Shown here: piece after piece, positions 61,239 to 64,000 of the stretch
How positions within the stretch are numbered: the stretch's first letter is position 1
How the letters are laid out: every line of letters starts with the position of its first letter
Assembly: GCF_019443965.1 (NCBI RefSeq)
Contig: NZ_CP040814.1
Location: 744,001-808,000 of the forward strand
Direction: 5' to 3'
DNA: 64,000 nucleotides
From: Salinibacterium sp. M195
Lineage (GTDB): Bacteria; Actinomycetota; Actinomycetes; Actinomycetales; Microbacteriaceae
Position numbers and translations under genes: made by a program
Notes under the pieces: model-generated
The model's input: only the letters and a program-made list of their open reading frames with translations
Told to the model about the DNA's origin: nothing
Database searches by the model: none

Positions 61239-61292
61239 CTCACCGCTTGATCACGGCGTCGACCAGTTTCGTCACCACGCTACAATCGTCGG

Positions 61293-61778
61293 ATGTCGAT
61301 CCGCCAACTGAAGGAATTCGACCGACCGCTCCTGAGAGAAGCGACGCTCGCCAATATGAATTGGTGCGGGCCGCGCTTTAGCTTCGCTGATCTCGACCGA
61401 TCAGATGAACTAGCGCACTACTACGCCGACTTCCCAACCGGCAATGACTTCGGGATGCTGGATGAGACCGGCGGCAACGTCCGTGCAGTCGCGTGGCTGG
61501 TCTTCTTCTCCGCGGAGCACCCCGGCTACGGTTTCGTCGAGGAGATAATCCCCGAACTCAGCATCACAACGTTTGACGGTTTTCGTGGCCGCGGTATTGG
61601 TGCGCGCCTCTTGCGGGAACTCATCGCCGCGGCATCGGAGCGAGGCATACCCGGCATCAGCCTGAGTGTTGAAGATGGCAACCGTGCGCGCTCGCTGTAC
61701 TCACGGTTGGGATTTCAGGTGGTCGGCCGCTCCGGCGACTCCGACACGATGCTGTTGCGGTTGCAACGCCCGGAGTAG
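61293..61778 (+). CDS. GNAT-family N-acetyltransferase
   Basis: Acetyltransferase of 161 residues. The acetyl-CoA loop is F-R-G-R-G-I-G-A-R-L-L-R-E-L-I (residues about 99-113), followed by S-L-S-V-E-D-G-N-R-A-R-S-L-Y-S-R-L-G-F. Length and motifs are complete. The acceptor is unknown. It ends close to the terminator before purC. Confidence 0.88.
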   Translation: MSIRQLKEFDRPLLREATLANMNWCGPRFSFADLDRSDELAHYYADFPTGNDFGMLDETGGNVRAVAWLVFFSAEHPGYGFVEEIIPELSITTFDGFRGRGIGARLLRELIAAASERGIPGISLSVEDGNRARSLYSRLGFQVVGRSGDSDTMLLRLQRPE

Positions 61779-61801
61779 ATCGCGTCGCCCAGTTAAAGAA
61801 A

Positions 61802-61833
61802 ATCAGCCCGAGCCGTGAGGCGAGCGGGCTGAT
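61802..61833 (-). terminator. Rho-independent terminator of the purD-purC transcript
   Basis: ATCAGCCCG (61802-61810) pairs with CGGGCTGAT (61825-61833), 14-nt loop. On the minus strand the hairpin is followed by TTTTCTTT, a U-rich run, so it terminates the purine transcript. Confidence 0.8.
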
Positions 61834-61860
61834 CGTGATGCTTCTAACAGTAGGGCTGAA

Positions 61861-62766
61861 CTACGCGGTAAGCCGCTCAATCAGCTCGCGATACCGCGCA
61901 GCAGTCTGCTCCACGATGTCGGCGGGAAGCTCGGGCGGAACACCCTGCTTGTCCCAGTGGGCGGAGAGCCAGTTGCGCACGATTTGCTTGTCGAAGCTCG
62001 CCAGACGACCAGGGCCACCGGCGGCGTAGAGTTCGGCATCCCAGTAACGACTTGAGTCACTCGTCAGAACCTCATCGGCCAGAACGAGAGCACCCGTCTG
62101 CGGGTCTGCGCCGAACTCGAACTTGGTGTCAGCGAGAATCACCCCACGAGTCTCCGCAATGGCGGAAGCCCGCGCGAAAATGTCGAGTGAAGCATCCCGC
62201 AGCGCGGTCGCAACCTCAGCACCCACGAGCTCAACGGTGCGCTCAAAGCTGATGTTTTCGTCGTGCTCACCCATCGGCGCTTTCCACGCCGGGGTGTAAA
62301 TCGGTTCGGGCAGGCGGTCGCCATCGCTCAAACCGGCAGGCAGGGCGATGCCGCACACACTCTGCGACTCCTGATACTCAAGCCAGCCACTGCCCGACAG
62401 GTAGCCGCGAACGACACACTCGACCGGATACATCTCAAGCCGCTTCACGATCATCGAACGATCGGCCAGTTCCGCGGGGGCCCTAACGTCGAGATTCACG
62501 CCGCCAGCAGCATCCGCCAAATGGTTGGGCATGTCCGCGAGCTGCTCGAACCACCACTTGCTTAACTGCGTCAGCAGAGCACCCTTGCTCGGGATGCCCG
62601 GCTCCAGCACATGGTCAAACGCGCTGACCCGATCACTGGCAACCATGAGCACAAGCTGTGGCTCGTCGGCGCGCACATACAGGTCGCGGACTTTGCCGGA
62701 ATACGTCAGCGTCCACGCGCCAGCAGCAGCATCCGCCCCAGCAGCGTCGTTCACGACGTCGCTCAC
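61861..62766 (-). CDS. purC: Phosphoribosylaminoimidazole-succinocarboxamide synthase (SAICAR synthase)
   Basis: ATP-dependent ligase of purine synthesis, joining CAIR and aspartate; 301 residues. Family motifs present are Y-S-G-K-V-R-D-L-Y near residue 25, V-A-S-D-R-V-S-A-F-D, V-K-R-L-E-M-Y-P-V-E-C-V-V-R-G-Y near 107-122, and D-T-K-F-E-F near 210. It starts at a GTG that overlaps the purD stop (GTGA), so the two are co-translated. The terminator at 61802-61833 closes the unit. Confidence 0.95.
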   Translation of the reverse strand: MSDVVNDAAGADAAAGAWTLTYSGKVRDLYVRADEPQLVLMVASDRVSAFDHVLEPGIPSKGALLTQLSKWWFEQLADMPNHLADAAGGVNLDVRAPAELADRSMIVKRLEMYPVECVVRGYLSGSGWLEYQESQSVCGIALPAGLSDGDRLPEPIYTPAWKAPMGEHDENISFERTVELVGAEVATALRDASLDIFARASAIAETRGVILADTKFEFGADPQTGALVLADEVLTSDSSRYWDAELYAAGGPGRLASFDKQIVRNWLSAHWDKQGVPPELPADIVEQTAARYRELIERLTA

Positions 62767-64000
62767 TTCGCGACGCGCAAAGCGATATCGCTGCGGAAGT
62801 GTGAACCCTCAAGATGAATGTGTCCCAGAGCTTCGTAGGCGCGTTCGCGGGCGACAGCGAAGCTTTCGCCGGTCGCGACAACGCTGAGCACGCGTCCGCC
62901 GGTGGCGACAAACTCGTCACCCTTTTTGGCGGTGGCCGCGTGGGCGATGGTGATTCCGGGAACGGCGAGTGCGGCATCCAACCCGGTAATCGGGCGACCG
63001 ATCTTGGGGTTCTCGGGGTAGCCCTCGCTGGCGAGAACAACCGTCACGGCAACGTCGTCGGTGAAGACCGGCGTTGCGTGGTCGGCAAGGCCGCCGGTCG
63101 CCGCCGCATAGAGCAGCGAGCTGAGCGGCGTGACCAGTCGCGGGAGAACGACCTGAGTCTCGGGGTCACCGAAGCGAGCGTTGAACTCGATGACACGGAT
63201 GCCGTCGCGAGTGACAATGAGCCCGCAGTAGAGCAGACCAATGAAGGGCGTTTGCTCCTCAGCGAGCTGACGAATCGTAGGCAGCGCGATGGTGTCAATT
63301 ACCTCAGTGACGAAGCCGTCGGGAAGCCAGTTGAGCGGCGAATATGCGCCCATACCGCCCGTGTTTGGCCCGTCATCTCCGTCATAGGCACGCTTGTAGT
63401 CCTGGGCGGGAGACAACGGAACGACGTTGTGGCCATCGCTCAACAGGAACAACGAAACTTCTTCGCCCGCGAGGTATTCCTCAACGAGCACGCTGCCGTA
63501 GGTGAGCCAGTGCTTCGCGTGGTCAACGGCCGCATCGCGCTCGCCCGTAACCAGAACGCCCTTGCCAGCGGCAAGACCATCGGCCTTCACGACGTAGGGG
63601 GCACCGAACTCATCGAGAGCCTCAATGGCTTCTTCGAGCGAGCCAGCGCGGTGGGCGCGACCGGTCGGAACATTCGCGGCGTCCATGATTCGCTTGGCGA
63701 AAGTTTTGCTGCCTTCAAGCGCGGCGGCAGCCTTGCCGGGGCCAAACACGGCGATGCCGCGACGGCGTAGAGCATCAGCGACGCCCTCAACGAGCGGAGC
63801 TTCTGGCCCAATGATGACCAACTCAATGTCGTTGTCGAGGGCATACTCGGTGACAACGTTGCCCCGAGTCGGATCTAGCGCCACCGTCTCAACGACTGCA
63901 GCGATGCCGGCATTGCCGGGCGCAGACGTTATTTCGTGCGCCTCCTCCTCGCTGAGAAGAGACGTAACAATGGCGTGCTCGCGGGCACCGGAACCAAGAA
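62763..64000 (-). CDS. purD: Phosphoribosylamine-glycine ligase (GARS), 5' end beyond window
   Basis: ATP-grasp ligase of purine synthesis, joining phosphoribosylamine and glycine. The N-terminus reads L-G-S-G-A-R-E-H-A, typical, running off the window after about three to five missing residues. The ATP-grasp block P-Y-V-V-K-A-D-G-L-A-A-G-K-G-V (about 135-150) and G-P-N-T-G-G-M-G-A-Y-S-P near 230-241 are conserved. Length is close to the full 425 residues. Its TGA overlaps the purC GTG. Confidence 0.95.
   Translation of the reverse strand, partial: LGSGAREHAIVTSLLSEEEAHEITSAPGNAGIAAVVETVALDPTRGNVVTEYALDNDIELVIIGPEAPLVEGVADALRRRGIAVFGPGKAAAALEGSKTFAKRIMDAANVPTGRAHRAGSLEEAIEALDEFGAPYVVKADGLAAGKGVLVTGERDAAVDHAKHWLTYGSVLVEEYLAGEEVSLFLLSDGHNVVPLSPAQDYKRAYDGDDGPNTGGMGAYSPLNWLPDGFVTEVIDTIALPTIRQLAEEQTPFIGLLYCGLIVTRDGIRVIEFNARFGDPETQVVLPRLVTPLSSLLYAAATGGLADHATPVFTDDVAVTVVLASEGYPENPKIGRPITGLDAALAVPGITIAHAATAKKGDEFVATGGRVLSVVATGESFAVARERAYEALGHIHLEGSHFRSDIALRVAK

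Noticed and set aside
62814..63770. 318-residue frame antisense to purD
   Set aside because: purD is conserved throughout on the other strand.
1..64000. Transfer RNA, ribosomal RNA, prophage or transposase genes
   Set aside because: No cloverleaf, rRNA stretch, integrase, terminase or transposase motif was noticed on either strand; a tRNA scan would be needed to exclude small RNAs.

Overview
The window looks like chromosomal DNA from a high-GC actinobacterium. Many genes start with GTG or TTG, adjacent genes often overlap by ATGA or GTGA, and purS and purQ are separate genes. PadR-HAAS modules, a CYP-type P450 and a LAFTG-anchored surface protein also fit. Gene content and the moderate GC make Microbacteriaceae (Salinibacterium, Rhodoglobus or Cryobacterium type) the best guess; this is inference. 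No rRNA, tRNA, CRISPR array, insertion sequence or integrase was recognised.

1-5243 is one operon: two branched-chain-type ABC permeases, an RpiR regulator, a glutamine-synthetase-like ligase and an M20 amidohydrolase, the first four joined by ATGA overlaps. 5366-11026 is housekeeping and accessory content: small membrane proteins, an ArsR-SRPBCC pair, an alpha/beta hydrolase, an LLM flavin enzyme, an ABC ATPase with a GntR regulator, and SdpI. 11403-17895 is a candidate defence island: a 1.2-kb-codon YobI-like P-loop NTPase and a restriction-endonuclease/STAND NTPase. Between them lies a decayed second copy of the 3' part of the ABC ATPase gene found intact at 8865-9737.

18108-20176 is a Fur-type regulator with catalase. 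20259-33275 holds envelope and carbohydrate functions: TSUP exporter, GNAT, GH3 glycosidase, GT28-like glycosyltransferase, a collagen-like lipoprotein, DUF2254 and MscS membrane proteins, a CPBP-like protein and a 1062-residue repeat surface protein. 33426-40000 has purQ-purS, an MFS transporter, YceI, a serine hydrolase, a cupin, a VOC protein and a TetR regulator.

41400-46229 is the most unusual metabolic locus. An IclR regulator, a MIO-type ammonia-lyase whose substrate-selectivity pair is neither the HAL, TAL nor PAL version, and a VanB-type reductase form one overlapping operon divergent from a cytochrome P450, with a clear palindrome between them. 46335-56393 carries an SDR, two Old Yellow Enzyme homologues, an HTH/Clp-N pair preceded by a 17-bp-arm inverted repeat, a Sec/Tat molybdopterin membrane protein, and a MarR-DUF4166 operon with two operator-like palindromes. 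56431-64000 has a two-component system, a small multidrug export protein, a PadR-HAAS pair with a perfect operator, and purC-purD running off the right edge.

Seven local regulators (ArsR, Fur, TetR, IclR, HTH/Clp-N, MarR, PadR) each have a palindrome at their own promoter, so the window is rich in predicted autoregulated modules.
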